Assembly: GCF_036059255.1 (NCBI RefSeq)
Contig: NZ_CP107947.1
Location: 4,960,001 to 5,024,000, forward strand
Direction: 5' to 3'
DNA from: Micromonospora sp. NBC_00389
GTDB taxonomy: Bacteria; Actinomycetota; Actinomycetes; Mycobacteriales; Micromonosporaceae
Length of the DNA stretch: 64,000 nt
Shown: positions 50,656 through 59,930 of the stretch, piece after piece
Position numbering within the stretch: position 1 is the first letter of the stretch
Layout of the letters: every line of letters starts with the position of its first letter
Program-made: the position numbers and the translations under genes
Notes under the pieces: generated by a model
What the model was told of the DNA's origin: nothing
Databases searched by the model: none
Seen by the model: the letters and a program-made list of their open reading frames with translations, nothing else

Positions 50656-51525
50656 TCAGGCTGATCGGGCAGTGTCGGTGATGTACGCGATCACGGCCGA
50701 GTAGTCCCGGTCGCCAAGGCCGGCCTCCTGGGCTGACGCGACCCACTGCCGCGCGGCCACCGCGACCGGCAGTTCGACGCCTGCCGACTCGGCGGCCGAC
50801 ACGACCAGATCGGCGTCCTTACGGGCGAGTGACAGCGCGAACCGGAGCGGGAATTGACCGGACTCGACTGCTGGTCGTCGCCGATCCGCCTGCGCGCCAA
50901 CGGGAGTCGCGGACAAGACCTCAAACGCTGTGTCACGCGGCAGTTCAAGCCCATCCGCGAGGGCGAGCGCCTCACCGAGAACAGCGAGCACTCCGAAGAG
51001 GGTCGAATTGGCTACCAGCTTGGCCGCCGCGCCGGCACCGAGCGGTCCGACATGCATCGGCGAGCCAAGCGCGCCCAACACCGGCATCCACCGTTGGGCG
51101 AGCGGCTCCGGCCCACCGACGAAGATCCGCAGCGAACCCGACTCGGCCTCCGAGACGCTGCCCAGCACCGGCGCATCGAGCAGGCCAACACCATCCGGCA
51201 GTTGCGCGGCCAACCATCGCACCGCGGACGGCCCGACCGTGGACATCTCAGCGAGCGTCGTCGACGCGGTAGCACCGGCGAGGATGCCCAGCGGGCCCTC
51301 GACCACCTCTTGCAGCGCGGCCGGGTCGGACAGCATGGTGATGACCAAATCCGCCCGGCGGGCAGCCTCTGCCGGACTGCCGGCAGCGACCGCGCCACGC
51401 GCCACCAGATCGCTGGCCCTCTGCGGCGTGCGGTTCCAGACAACGAGGTCATGGCCGGCATCGAGCAACCGGTGGGCCATCCGGCTACCCATTCCACCCA
51501 GACCGATCACAGCGACCGTGGCCAT
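50656..51525 (-). CDS. NAD(P)-dependent beta-hydroxyacid dehydrogenase/imine reductase-like
   Basis: A 289-aa two-domain dehydrogenase. N-terminal Rossmann fold: MATVAVIGLGGMGSRMAHRL (G-x-G-x-x-G), DLVVWNRTPQRASDL, ADLVITMLSDPAALQEVV. Substrate motif: LDAPVLGSVSEAESGSLRIFVGG (usual D-A-P-V-S-G; here L replaces S). Catalytic lysine in GAAAKLVANSTLF (G-x-x-x-K-x-x-x-N). 3-hydroxyisobutyrate dehydrogenases, glyoxylate reductases and imine reductases share this plan, and the substrate cannot be chosen. The ATG at 51525 opens exactly at the fold and is preferred over a start 66 bases earlier. Confidence 0.85.
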   Translation of the reverse strand: MATVAVIGLGGMGSRMAHRLLDAGHDLVVWNRTPQRASDLVARGAVAAGSPAEAARRADLVITMLSDPAALQEVVEGPLGILAGATASTTLAEMSTVGPSAVRWLAAQLPDGVGLLDAPVLGSVSEAESGSLRIFVGGPEPLAQRWMPVLGALGSPMHVGPLGAGAAAKLVANSTLFGVLAVLGEALALADGLELPRDTAFEVLSATPVGAQADRRRPAVESGQFPLRFALSLARKDADLVVSAAESAGVELPVAVAARQWVASAQEAGLGDRDYSAVIAYITDTARSA

Positions 51526-51600
51526 GGCGCCATCCTGCCAATTTCGCCCGGGCAATGCCGCACCAAGCGCCGGCTCGTCCACATCCATCATCAGCTCCGG

Positions 51601-52338
51601 TCAGCTTGGCGTGAGGAGGCAGAACTCGTTACCTTCCGGGTCGGCGAGGACGGTCCACGGGACATCGTTTTGGCCTAGGTCGATGGCGGTGGCGCCGAGA
51701 GTCCGCAGTCTGGTCGCCTCGGCCTCTAGGTCGTCACCCGGGTATGGGCGGACGTCGAGATGGACGCGGTTCCACACGGTCTTCACGTCGGGTGTGCGGA
51801 TGAACTCCAGATATGGGCCAACGCCCTTGGCGGAACGCAGTACCGCGTTGTGGTCGGTCACCTCGTGCAGGGTCCAGTCCATGGCCTTGCCCCAGAAGCG
51901 GGCCATGGCTCGCGGATCCGCGCAGTCGACCACTACCGCGGCGATCGGTCCGGTGTCTCGATAGAGCGGTCGGGGGTCCAGCACGCAGAACTCGTTGCCC
52001 TCTGGGTCGGCCATGACCGTCCATGGCACGTCGCCCTGGCCTATGTCAGCGGGTGTTGCGCCGAGATCCTTCAGGCGCGTGACCACCTCCGCCTGATGGG
52101 CCGCCGAGGTGGTGGCGAGGTCGACGTGCACGCGGTTCTTCACCGTCTTGGGTTCCGGGGAGACGACGAGGTCAAGGCAGACGGCGACGGGGTCGGGGTA
52201 GACGAAGCCCTCGGGTTCGAGGTTGGTCACGCCGGGTCCCTCGCTGGAGACCCCCCAGCCGAGCGCCTTCGCCCAGAAACCGCCCAGCGCGGAGTCGTCG
52301 CGAGCCTTCATGTTGATCTGAACAAGTCGCGTTGCCAT
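51601..52338 (-). CDS. Double-domain VOC (Glyoxalase_6) protein
   Basis: A 245-aa protein with two related halves. Each half has a front with A-R-F-W/G-F-W, a V-x-N/W-R-V-H-L-D-x strand (KNRVHVDLAT; WNRVHLDVRPY), and an ending D-P-E-G-N-E-F-C-x-L. The near-identical GQGDVPWTVMADPEGNEF and GQNDVPWTVLADPEGNEF show internal duplication. Single-chain double VOCs of this type form one binding cleft; the ligand is unknown, and antibiotic or small-toxin binding is one option. Start MATRLVQIN at 52338. It reads leftward like the dehydrogenase gene after it but is 75 bases away. Confidence 0.85.
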   Translation of the reverse strand: MATRLVQINMKARDDSALGGFWAKALGWGVSSEGPGVTNLEPEGFVYPDPVAVCLDLVVSPEPKTVKNRVHVDLATTSAAHQAEVVTRLKDLGATPADIGQGDVPWTVMADPEGNEFCVLDPRPLYRDTGPIAAVVVDCADPRAMARFWGKAMDWTLHEVTDHNAVLRSAKGVGPYLEFIRTPDVKTVWNRVHLDVRPYPGDDLEAEATRLRTLGATAIDLGQNDVPWTVLADPEGNEFCLLTPS

Positions 52339-52455
52339 GCCGACGATGCTAGGGCCCGTCGAGTCGGCGGTGGTGCCCGAACTGGAGTGATCGTTCGGCG
52401 TGTCGAAGATCGGCATATGGCGAGGTCTCCGAAAGATGGTTCATGCCCCATGGCG

Positions 52456-52580
52456 CGACGTGCAGGCCGAACCACCCGGCGGTGTCAGCGTCGAGCCGGC
52501 CGACCACGCGCTCGGCCGCTCCCGCGGTGGGTTGACCACGAAGCTGCACCTGGGCTGCGAGCAAGGCAAGAAACTCCTCG
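52456..52580 (+). pseudogene. Fragment of an IS5-family transposase
   Basis: Reads DVQAEPPGGVSVEPADHALG and RSRGGLTTKLHLGCEQGKKL. The G-R-S-R-G-G-L-T-T-K-x-H-L block with the following catalytic-strand region is characteristic of IS5-type (ISL2/IS1647-like) transposases. Both sides are lost; the rest of 52339-52798 shows no gene. It lies right before the epoxide hydrolase gene and may mark how that gene arrived. Confidence 0.7.
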
Positions 52581-52798
52581 CCATCCATGATTGCTCGTAT
52601 GGCCCCGACACGGGGAAAGGCTCTCTACGCTTGGACGGAGATGTGCCGGCGCGCCTCTGCCGACCTGGCACAGGTCCGGGCTGCGCCTTCACTGAAGATG
52701 CCCCTTCCGCAGCAGGAGCCGAGGCATGCCGTTTGTCGCGGCAGGAGGGCAGAAGCCCTGCTCGACCTCCAATGAGCTCGAAACGGAAAGGGGCCCAC

Positions 52799-54022
52799 AT
52801 GGCTGTCAAGACGGAAGCGCGACCGGACGTAGGGGTCCGGCCGTTCAGGGTGGAGGTCCCCGAGGCGGACCTCAAGGCGCTGCGTGCGCGCATCGCGGCC
52901 ACGCGGTGGCCCGAGAAGCAGACCGTCGACGATCAATCGCAGGGCGTGCCGCTCGAAACGAGCCAGGCGCTCGCGCGCTACTGGGAGAAGGAGTACGACT
53001 GGCGCAAGGTCGAGGCGCGGCTGAACGCCCTGCCGAACTTCATCACCGAGATCGACGGGCTCGACATCCACTTCATCCACGTCCGATCCAAGCACGAGGA
53101 CGCGCTGCCGCTCATCGTCACGCACGGCTGGCCGGGCTCGGTCATCGAGCAGCTGAAGATCGTCGGTCCGCTCACCGACCCGACGGCGCATGGCGCGGAC
53201 GCGTCGGACGCCTTCCATCTGGTGATTCCATCGCTGCCCGGCTTCGGTTTCTCGGGCAAGCCGAGCACGCCCGGCTGGGGCCCCGAGCGCATCGCGGGCG
53301 CCTGGATCGAGCTGATGAAGCGCCTCGACTACACGCGATTCGTGGCCCAGGGCGGCGACTGGGGTGCGCTCATCACGGATGTCATGGGTCTGCAGGCGCC
53401 ACCGGAACTGCTCGGCATTCACACCAACATGCCGGGTATCATTCCGCCCGACATCGATACGCTGCTCCAGTCCGACATCACCGGAGCGGGCAACGCGCTG
53501 GCCTCGCTGCCGTCGAACCTCTCCGACGAGGAAAAGCGGGCGTGCGAGCAGCTGAACTTCTTCTGGAAGCACTCCGCCTACGCTGCCATGATGGGGACGC
53601 GCCCGGAGACACTGACCGGATTCGCGGACTCGCCCATCGCTCTGGCGAGCTACATGATCGACCATGACGCCGCCAGCCTGGAGTTGATCTGCCAGGCCTT
53701 CGCCGGACAACCCGTCGGCCTTACGCGGGACGACGTCCTCGACAACATCACGCTCTTCTGGCTGACGAACACGGGAGCTTCCGCGGCTCGGATCTACTGG
53801 GAGAACAAGCTCTCCTTCTTCTCCGCCAAGGGCGTCTCTGTCCCGGCTGCCGTGAGCGTCTTCCCCGACGAGATGTATCAGACCCCGAGGAGTTGGGCGG
53901 AGCAGGCGTATCCCAATCTCATCCACTTCAACAAGCTCGACAAGGGCGGGCACTTCGCCGCCTGGGAACAGCCGCAACTTCTTTCCGAAGAGCTTCGCGC
54001 CGCCTTCCGGTCGCTTCGCTAG
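52799..54022 (+). CDS. Epoxide hydrolase (alpha/beta hydrolase, N-terminal EHN domain)
   Basis: A 407-aa hydrolase. The N-terminal EHN domain (RPFRVEVPEADLKALRARIAATRWPE) is followed by the alpha/beta core with the oxyanion motif HGWPGS, SLPGFGFSGKP, the nucleophile in QGGDWGALI (Asp), tyrosines in the cap, and the histidine in KGGHFAAWEQP. Length fits microsomal-type bacterial epoxide hydrolases (about 380-410). No secretion signal. ATG 52799 follows GGAAAGGGG. It stands alone between an IS5 fragment and a convergent lipoprotein gene, which suggests acquisition. Confidence 0.9.
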   Translation: MAVKTEARPDVGVRPFRVEVPEADLKALRARIAATRWPEKQTVDDQSQGVPLETSQALARYWEKEYDWRKVEARLNALPNFITEIDGLDIHFIHVRSKHEDALPLIVTHGWPGSVIEQLKIVGPLTDPTAHGADASDAFHLVIPSLPGFGFSGKPSTPGWGPERIAGAWIELMKRLDYTRFVAQGGDWGALITDVMGLQAPPELLGIHTNMPGIIPPDIDTLLQSDITGAGNALASLPSNLSDEEKRACEQLNFFWKHSAYAAMMGTRPETLTGFADSPIALASYMIDHDAASLELICQAFAGQPVGLTRDDVLDNITLFWLTNTGASAARIYWENKLSFFSAKGVSVPAAVSVFPDEMYQTPRSWAEQAYPNLIHFNKLDKGGHFAAWEQPQLLSEELRAAFRSLR

Positions 54023-54268
54023 CTGACCCTGCACGAACGTCTGCACATGTCCGCACTGGGCGGGGCTCGGCGAGGGACGACTCCCACTCGTCGAGCCGAC
54101 GGCCCGCCGCGTCCGACGCAGCTTCGTCCGCCCACATGTCGGCCCTCCCCAGGGACATCGGCGCGGCCATCATCGCCGGGAGCGTCGCTACGTTACCAAT
54201 CGGTGGCGCTCCGTGTCGTTCCCGACCTCACCGGAGCCGAGCTACACGCCGACAACATCGTGATCCTT

Positions 54269-55009
54269 CTAGCGGAGGTCCGCGCAGGTGCGCTCGTGCG
54301 GCAGCAGCGGCCGGACCACCAGGCGTACCCGGTGTCCCTCGGCCTGCCATCGGGTCTCGCCGCGCGCCGCGCCGGCCTCGGCCAGCAGCGGCGCCAGCGC
54401 CGCGCCGTCGACCACGTGGCAGGGCCGCTGGGGTGCGCCGTCCATCGCGGACAGGGGCACGTCCAGCGGCCAGGGCCGTACGTCGGAGTCGTTCTCGGAA
54501 TCGGCCACCACCAGCACCGCCGCCCGCTGCGGCAGGTACTCGCCGGCGTCGACGCCGGAGGCCGCAGCGGTCTTGGCGAACGCGATCACCTCGCCACGGT
54601 TACCGCCCTCGTCGGGCGACGGCTGCGTCACCGTCGTCTCGTACGTGTCGCCTGTCGTGGTCAGCCGCACGGTGAGCGTGGCCGCGTCGGTGACGTCCTG
54701 CGGATAGTCGCGCTCGGTGAAGAGGCCCGCGTCGTCCGCCCGTTGGAACAGCGCGTCGATCTGTGCCGCCGAGAGCGTCCGGCGATGGCCCGTCAGGAGC
54801 GCACCCCGGTCGTCACCTCGGGTCACGGCGGTGCCGTCGCCGTAGAGCGTGAGCGCCGGCAGCGCCCACTGCTCGGCGGCGGGGGCGAAACCGCCGTGCC
54901 GGTCGACCTCGGCGATCACGGTGTCCGCGCCGGTCGGTGGCCGGGCTGCCGGTCGGTCACCGCAGGCAGTGAGGAGAAGGACCGCGCAGAGCAGCAGACG
55001 TCGGGTCAT
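54269..55009 (-). CDS. Secreted lipoprotein, function unknown
   Basis: A 246-aa protein. The signal peptide MTRRLLLCAVLLLTAC ends at a lipobox cysteine at residue 16. The mature part has GGFAPAAEQWALPALTLYGDGTAVT, AQIDALFQRADDAGLFTERDYP, and TLTVRLTTTGDTYETTVTQP, likely a beta-rich domain that is often repeated in actinobacterial lipoproteins. The end has two cysteines (PCHVVDG; RTCADLR) that may form a disulfide. The start at 55009 is preferred; one at 55027 adds six residues. Confidence 0.7.
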   Translation of the reverse strand: MTRRLLLCAVLLLTACGDRPAARPPTGADTVIAEVDRHGGFAPAAEQWALPALTLYGDGTAVTRGDDRGALLTGHRRTLSAAQIDALFQRADDAGLFTERDYPQDVTDAATLTVRLTTTGDTYETTVTQPSPDEGGNRGEVIAFAKTAAASGVDAGEYLPQRAAVLVVADSENDSDVRPWPLDVPLSAMDGAPQRPCHVVDGAALAPLLAEAGAARGETRWQAEGHRVRLVVRPLLPHERTCADLR

Positions 55010-55086
55010 CACCGTTGGACGCTCCATCTGCCGGTACGGGTTCCGGCGGGCACCCGAGAGTGGGTACCCGCCGGAACCTCACCTGA

Positions 55087-57579
55087 TCAGGAACGGGTCA
55101 GCGTGTAGGTGCCGTTGCCCGCTCGGTTGGCGATGATCACGCCGACGCAGCCGTCGGCCGGTGTCGTGTATGCGAGCGACTCCGGTTGGCCCGCCCCGGT
55201 CCCGGTCGCGGCCGCCGCGCTGGCCCGGTCCCGTACGTACGTGGCCGGCGCGCCGGCCGTCGAGGACACCACGAACAGTTCGGCGTCCTGGCTCGGGTCG
55301 CCCGGCGTGACGGTGAATGTCACCTGCTGGCCGGCGGTGAGGCAGGAGTTCCAGATCGCGGCCACGTCACCCGTGCCCATCTGCCGCTTCGCGGTGTCGA
55401 CCAGTGTCTGGCCGCTGTCGGCCAGCTCGATGGTGTACGCCCCCGTGCCGGTGACCCGGTGCACCCGCGGGTAGTAGTCGCCGAGCGGGCGCCGCCCGGC
55501 CGTGGAGTCGACCGCGACGAAGTCCGTCACGTCGACGCCGAGCAGGCTCTCCTCCAGCCGCTGGGTCTGCGCCCGGTCGTCGAAGAGCGTCACGTCGTCG
55601 TCCCCGCCCGTTGGCGGGCGGACCGCGACGACCGACCATGCCTCGTGCCGCGTGTCGTACCGGAAGTTCTGGTCGTTCGGCGGCGTCGTGGCGGTCACCT
55701 CGGAACCGTCGGTCAACGCCCGGCGGAACCCGTAGTCGATCGTGTTCTGGAACAGCGATCCGAGCGCCGGGTCGCCGACCTCGTGGCCGTCCTGGCCGCG
55801 CGCCGACCAGTAGGCGGCGAAGCTGGTCACCCGGTGATCCAGGAAGGTGTCCCACACGTTCGTCAGCGTGTCGCGGTACGCGTCGGTGCCCTCGGTGCCG
55901 GTGTCCAGCAGGTCCCAGATTGCGCCGGCGACGCGGCCCTCGACCTGGTCGCCATCGTCCCAGTCGGGGGTGCCCCAGGTCGCGGTGTCGATGTTGCCGT
56001 AGCCGGGCAGGTCGGGGTTGTTCAGCACGGCGGCGCCGAACCAGTCGGCGAAGCCCTCCGACCAGGCGCAGGCCGGGCCGGACCGGCGGGTGAGGTAGTG
56101 CGTTGGGCTGCACTCCGAGCCGATCTGCGGGTAGTTGTCCTCGTAGACGTCGTCCATGACACCGTGACCGAGTTCGTGGATCACCACCCACGGATTGCCC
56201 GGGTCGGCGGCGAGCAGCCGGACCTCGTCGTCGCTGGGGTCGTAGTAGGTGCCCTCGGTCGAGCCCGGCTCCCACTCGATGTCGATGTTCTGGCAGCTCT
56301 CGTCGCGGCTGTCCCAGCAGTCGCCGGGCGTCCAGGCCAGCGCGTCGTCGGCGGTGTCGTACGCGTGGTACGCCGGCATCAACGTCGTGTCCGCGGTGTG
56401 CAGCTGTCCGTAGTCGTACGTGCGGCCGTTGCCCAGGTTGTCACGGGTGGTGCTGCGGAACGCGTATGCGTCGTCGTCCGAGTCCTCCACCTTGTACTGC
56501 GTGCCCTCGGTGACCGCCCGGACGTACACGTCCTGGCCACCGCCGCCGATGCCGTCGTCGTTGTTGAAGCAGGCGCGGTAGGCGCCGGCGCCGTCGGTGA
56601 GCCCGGCCGCGAGCAGGTCGTCGCCGAAGGTGTCGTCGTCCCACACCTGGTACTGCAGGTTCTTCGACGGGTGCCAGGCGCCGTTGTTGTCGCTGTAGTT
56701 GAAGCTGCCCGTCACGCAGGTGACCTGGGCGGGCGCCGCACCGGGCGACCGGATGTCGTCGCTGTGCGGCGTGGGCAGCCCGGCGGTGCTCGCGGGACGG
56801 TAGGGCACCGACGGGTTGGCCGGGACGACCGGCGTTCCGGCCGGAGTCTGTGCGGCCTCCGCGTCACCGTCGGCCTTGCCCAGTCGGGACTCGCGGGCCG
56901 TGGCGCCGATCGTGACCGGCACGTGGACCTCGTCGCTGCCGAGAACGGGCCCGCCGGCGGACGTCGCCTGCACCCGCAGGACCGTGGGGCCGATGCCCGT
57001 GGCGATCAGGTCGGTCTGGTAGCGCAGGACGCGGCCGGGTGCCGCGTCGACGGTGGTGCTGATCGTGGTGACCTCGCCCGCGTCGGACGGCACCCGGGAC
57101 ACGGCCCGGGCCGCGGTGAAGCCGGCCGGGGTCGCGGCCGGGCGCAGGGCCGACGGCAGCGCGACCCGCACCCGCAGGTCGTCGATCGCCACCTGGGCGT
57201 CGACGGTGACGGTGAGCCGGGCGGTCTGCCCGGTGGCCGGTGCCCGGTCGAGTGCCGCGGTGACCGTCACGCAGCGCAGCCACTCTGAGGAGGTCGGCGC
57301 GCACTGCGCCCCGGTCTTCCCCGAAGCCGGTGATGCCGGTGCGGCGGTGGCTGGTGTTCCGGCACCGGCGACGATGATCAGTGCCGCGGCGGCGTTGGAA
57401 ACCAGGCCTTCGTACGATGACGCGGTGACGTGCGGTGGTGCATGTGCCCTCCCCGTGGTGCGGCGTTGCTCCGATGGACGGGTCGCCGACGGGGTGGACA
57501 GGGTGCCGTTGGACGCCACCGAGACCGGTTGCCGCACGGCACACAGGTGCCCTGGGCAGTTCGGTATCGATCCCCGCAT
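55087..57579 (-). CDS. Secreted HExxH zinc metallopeptidase-like protein
   Basis: An 830-aa exported protein. After a hydrophobic stretch (AAAALIIVAGAGTPATAAPA) that looks like the end of a signal peptide lies a beta-sandwich region (ARLTVTVDAQVAIDDLRVRV). A catalytic domain has VIHELGHGVMDD with the zinc HExxH and, 40 residues on, CAWSEGFADWFGAAV with the third ligand glutamate: a gluzincin pattern. The last 120 residues are a beta domain ending GNGTYTLTRS, as in pre-peptidase C-terminal modules. The first 50 residues are odd: charged, proline-rich and not signal-like, so the real start may be lower or a frameshift may exist. Substrate unknown. Confidence 0.75.
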   Translation of the reverse strand: MRGSIPNCPGHLCAVRQPVSVASNGTLSTPSATRPSEQRRTTGRAHAPPHVTASSYEGLVSNAAAALIIVAGAGTPATAAPASPASGKTGAQCAPTSSEWLRCVTVTAALDRAPATGQTARLTVTVDAQVAIDDLRVRVALPSALRPAATPAGFTAARAVSRVPSDAGEVTTISTTVDAAPGRVLRYQTDLIATGIGPTVLRVQATSAGGPVLGSDEVHVPVTIGATARESRLGKADGDAEAAQTPAGTPVVPANPSVPYRPASTAGLPTPHSDDIRSPGAAPAQVTCVTGSFNYSDNNGAWHPSKNLQYQVWDDDTFGDDLLAAGLTDGAGAYRACFNNDDGIGGGGQDVYVRAVTEGTQYKVEDSDDDAYAFRSTTRDNLGNGRTYDYGQLHTADTTLMPAYHAYDTADDALAWTPGDCWDSRDESCQNIDIEWEPGSTEGTYYDPSDDEVRLLAADPGNPWVVIHELGHGVMDDVYEDNYPQIGSECSPTHYLTRRSGPACAWSEGFADWFGAAVLNNPDLPGYGNIDTATWGTPDWDDGDQVEGRVAGAIWDLLDTGTEGTDAYRDTLTNVWDTFLDHRVTSFAAYWSARGQDGHEVGDPALGSLFQNTIDYGFRRALTDGSEVTATTPPNDQNFRYDTRHEAWSVVAVRPPTGGDDDVTLFDDRAQTQRLEESLLGVDVTDFVAVDSTAGRRPLGDYYPRVHRVTGTGAYTIELADSGQTLVDTAKRQMGTGDVAAIWNSCLTAGQQVTFTVTPGDPSQDAELFVVSSTAGAPATYVRDRASAAAATGTGAGQPESLAYTTPADGCVGVIIANRAGNGTYTLTRS

Positions 57580-57738
57580 CGACGAACTTCGCTAAGCTAC
57601 CAATGGGTAAAGATCGATGCCATTCGATGTCAGGCAGCTGACAGCCGGATTGTCGGTGTCTGCCGATCGGTGCCTGTCGTCACCAGGCGGGCTGCACCCG
57701 CGTGCGAGGCGCCGCACCACGCCGGAGAAGATGTGGTC

Positions 57739-58632
57739 ATGACCGTTTCCGCACTGCCCACGCGCGTCGTCGTCACCGGTGCCACCGGCAAGCTCGGGCG
57801 CGCCGTCGTCGCGCACCTGCGCGCCGTGGGCGTCGACGTGCTGGCGGTCGACCGCGCGGGCGGACGCGACCCCCGTGACGTCGACGGCGAGTTCCTCCTG
57901 GTCGACCTCACCGACTACGGGCAGGTGGTGGAGGCGTTCACCGGCGGCGCCGACGAGCACGCCGGCGGCGTCGACGCGATCGTGCACCTGGCGGCGGTCC
58001 CGGCCCCCGGGCTCCAGTCCAACGCGACCACCTTCGCGAACAACTCCGCCGCGACGTACAACGTCTTCGCGGCGGCCAGGGCGGCGGGCATCAAGCGGGT
58101 GGTGTGGGCGTCGAGTGAGACCGTGCTGGGGCTGCCGTTCGACACCCCGCCGCCGTACGCGCCGGTCGACGAGGAGTACGCGCCGCGACCGGAGTCGACG
58201 TACTCGCTGAACAAGGCGCTGGAGGAGGAGATGGCGCGGCACTTCTGCCGCTGGGACCCGGAGCTGATCATGGTGGGTCTGCGGTTCTCCAACGTGATGG
58301 ACGTCGAGGACTACGCACCGTTCCCCTCGTTCGACGCGGACCCGCAGCTGCGCCGGTGGAACCTGTGGGGCTACATCGACGCCCGCGACGGGGCCCAGGC
58401 GGTCGAGCGGGCGCTGGTCCACGACCAGCCCGGCGCTGACGTCTTCATCATCGCCAACGCCGACACGGTCATGAGCCGGTCCAGTGCCAGCCTGATGGCC
58501 GAGGTCTACCCGGCCGTCGAGGTCCGTAAGGAGTTGGGCGAGCACGAGACCCTGCTCAGCATCGACAAGGCGCGACGGGTGCTGGGTTACGAGCCCCGCC
58601 ACTCGTGGCGGAACCACGTCAACCCGACGTAG
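57739..58632 (+). CDS. NAD-dependent epimerase/dehydratase (extended SDR)
   Basis: A 297-aa extended short-chain dehydrogenase. NAD motif VVVTGATGKLGRAVVAHL (G-x-x-G-x-x-G), D in DVLAVDRAG, VHLAAVPAP, catalytic Ser in WASSETVLGL and the Y-x-x-x-K as STYSLNKALEE. The end has the usual KARRVLGYEPRHSW. It probably acts on a nucleotide sugar or a uronate (uronate dehydrogenase-like proteins share this size). It lies near secreted glycosidases, but no operon exists. ATG 57739 follows GGAGAAG. Confidence 0.85.
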   Translation: MTVSALPTRVVVTGATGKLGRAVVAHLRAVGVDVLAVDRAGGRDPRDVDGEFLLVDLTDYGQVVEAFTGGADEHAGGVDAIVHLAAVPAPGLQSNATTFANNSAATYNVFAAARAAGIKRVVWASSETVLGLPFDTPPPYAPVDEEYAPRPESTYSLNKALEEEMARHFCRWDPELIMVGLRFSNVMDVEDYAPFPSFDADPQLRRWNLWGYIDARDGAQAVERALVHDQPGADVFIIANADTVMSRSSASLMAEVYPAVEVRKELGEHETLLSIDKARRVLGYEPRHSWRNHVNPT

Positions 58633-58638
58633 CCCGAG

Positions 58639-59736
58639 TCAGCGCGCGGACTGGTAGGCCCGGCCGACGGCGGTCGCTGCGCTGCCGGTACGGAAGAGCC
58701 CGGTCTGGTCCTTGTCGGTGGCGGGCAGGCCGAACCAGGCGTACCGGTGCAGCCAGGTCAGCCCGCTCAGCATCCGGGTCGCCGCGGTGAGGAACGCGGC
58801 CTGCTGTGCCTGGCTCGGGAAGCGGACGCCGTTGGAGAAGTCGATCAGGGCGAACTCGGTGAGCCAGATCGGCAGCCGGTAGCGGTCGTGGACCGCCTGG
58901 AGGTACGACTTGAGCTGGTTGACGGCGTTGGCGGTGGTGAAGTCACCGCCGTACCAGTGCAGGGCGATGAAGTCGACCCGGTAGCCGCGTTCCTTCGCGC
59001 CGGACATGAATCGATCCAGCCACTCGCTGGGCCGGTCCCCGCCCCACGCCACCGCCGGGCTGCCCAGCGGGAGGCCGGTCGCCTCCAGTTGCGGCCACAG
59101 CTCCAGCGCCTGTTCGACGCTCATGTTCGCCTGGCCGCCCATGTCCGGCTCGTTGAACCCGAGCAGCTGTCGACCGTTCCGCTTGGCCTGTTGCAGATTG
59201 CTGGCAGTGACGCTCTTCGCCCCCCAGATCATCGGGACGAACTCGCTGCCCTTCGGGGTGGTGACGCCCTGGTGGCCCACGTTCCACGTGTAGTACCAAC
59301 TGGCCGTCGAGTTGGCCAGTGCCTGGCTGACGCCGTCGAACGTCCAGACGCCGACGCCCTTCTTCTTCGAGGTCACCCCGGGCGCCGCCGGGGCGGCCGG
59401 GCGCGCGGTCGTCGGCTTCGGCGTCGGGGTGGTCGGGGTCGCCGTCGGGGTCGCAGGGCCGGCGGGGGAGGTGGCGGTGGGTGGGCTGGCCGGCGGGGTC
59501 GTCGATGCCCTGGCATCGACCGCCTGCGTCGCGGCCGGGGCGGGTGCGGATCCGGTCGGTTGGACCACGACGAGCACCCCGATCACCAGTACGGCGACCA
59601 CGGCGGCCACGGAGATCGGCCACAGCACACGCGTCGCGCCGAGCGGGAGGCGGCTGCGCAGCCCGCGTCGACGTTTCGCGTGGTTGCCCCTGGTCACCGC
59701 TCCGGTGTCGGCTCCACCCTGACCGGGTCCGCGCAT
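58639..59736 (-). CDS. Membrane-anchored GH128-like glycoside hydrolase
   Basis: A 365-aa protein. A basic N-terminus (KRRRGLRSR) is followed by one membrane helix (ISVAAVVAVLVIGVLVVVQP) and a long Pro/Thr/Ala linker (about 65-120) that spans the wall. The catalytic TIM barrel has GVGVWTFDGVSQAL, WYYTWNVG, QLLGFNEPDMGGQANMS with the acid/base glutamate, DFIALHWYGGD, and LPIWLTEFALIDFS with the nucleophile glutamate. This is the Glyco_hydro_cc/GH128 plan, whose members cut beta-1,3-glucan. It is convergent with the epimerase gene, 6 bases apart. Confidence 0.88.
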   Translation of the reverse strand: MRGPGQGGADTGAVTRGNHAKRRRGLRSRLPLGATRVLWPISVAAVVAVLVIGVLVVVQPTGSAPAPAATQAVDARASTTPPASPPTATSPAGPATPTATPTTPTPKPTTARPAAPAAPGVTSKKKGVGVWTFDGVSQALANSTASWYYTWNVGHQGVTTPKGSEFVPMIWGAKSVTASNLQQAKRNGRQLLGFNEPDMGGQANMSVEQALELWPQLEATGLPLGSPAVAWGGDRPSEWLDRFMSGAKERGYRVDFIALHWYGGDFTTANAVNQLKSYLQAVHDRYRLPIWLTEFALIDFSNGVRFPSQAQQAAFLTAATRMLSGLTWLHRYAWFGLPATDKDQTGLFRTGSAATAVGRAYQSAR

Positions 59737-59902
59737 CGTCTCGTCTCCTTCACGTGGTCGTGTCTGGGAGCCGGTGAGGGCAAGCCCGCCATCGCCTCCC
59801 TTCAGGAGACTGGCCGGCCGGACCGGGATAACAGTTTCCGGCGCGGCTGGAACCGACCGCAGTGAACATCTTCACTTGACCACAACGAGCGCGTAGCCTG
59901 CC

Positions 59903-59914
59903 TGAAACGATTCA
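59903..59914. promoter_or_regulatory. LacI-type operator in front of the rhamnosidase genes
   Basis: TGAAACGATTCA is a near-perfect palindrome with the central CG of LacI-family operators (TGAAACG-TTCA type). It lies 16 bases before the GTG of the first GH78 gene. Sugar-responsive repression is likely; the regulator gene is not in the window. Confidence 0.5.
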
Positions 59915-59930
59915 TTGAGCGGAGGCCCGC

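Noticed and set aside
54030..54268. Possible short leftward gene (MMAAPMSLGRADMWADEAAS...)
   Set aside because: The frame looks slightly protein-like but overlaps the end of the epoxide hydrolase, has no ribosome site and matches no family, so it was left as unassigned intergenic sequence.
59312..59722. Rightward glycine/valine-rich frame (136 codons) inside the GH128-like gene
   Set aside because: It is the antisense of the Pro/Thr-rich linker and membrane helix, which naturally gives a long, biased open frame.
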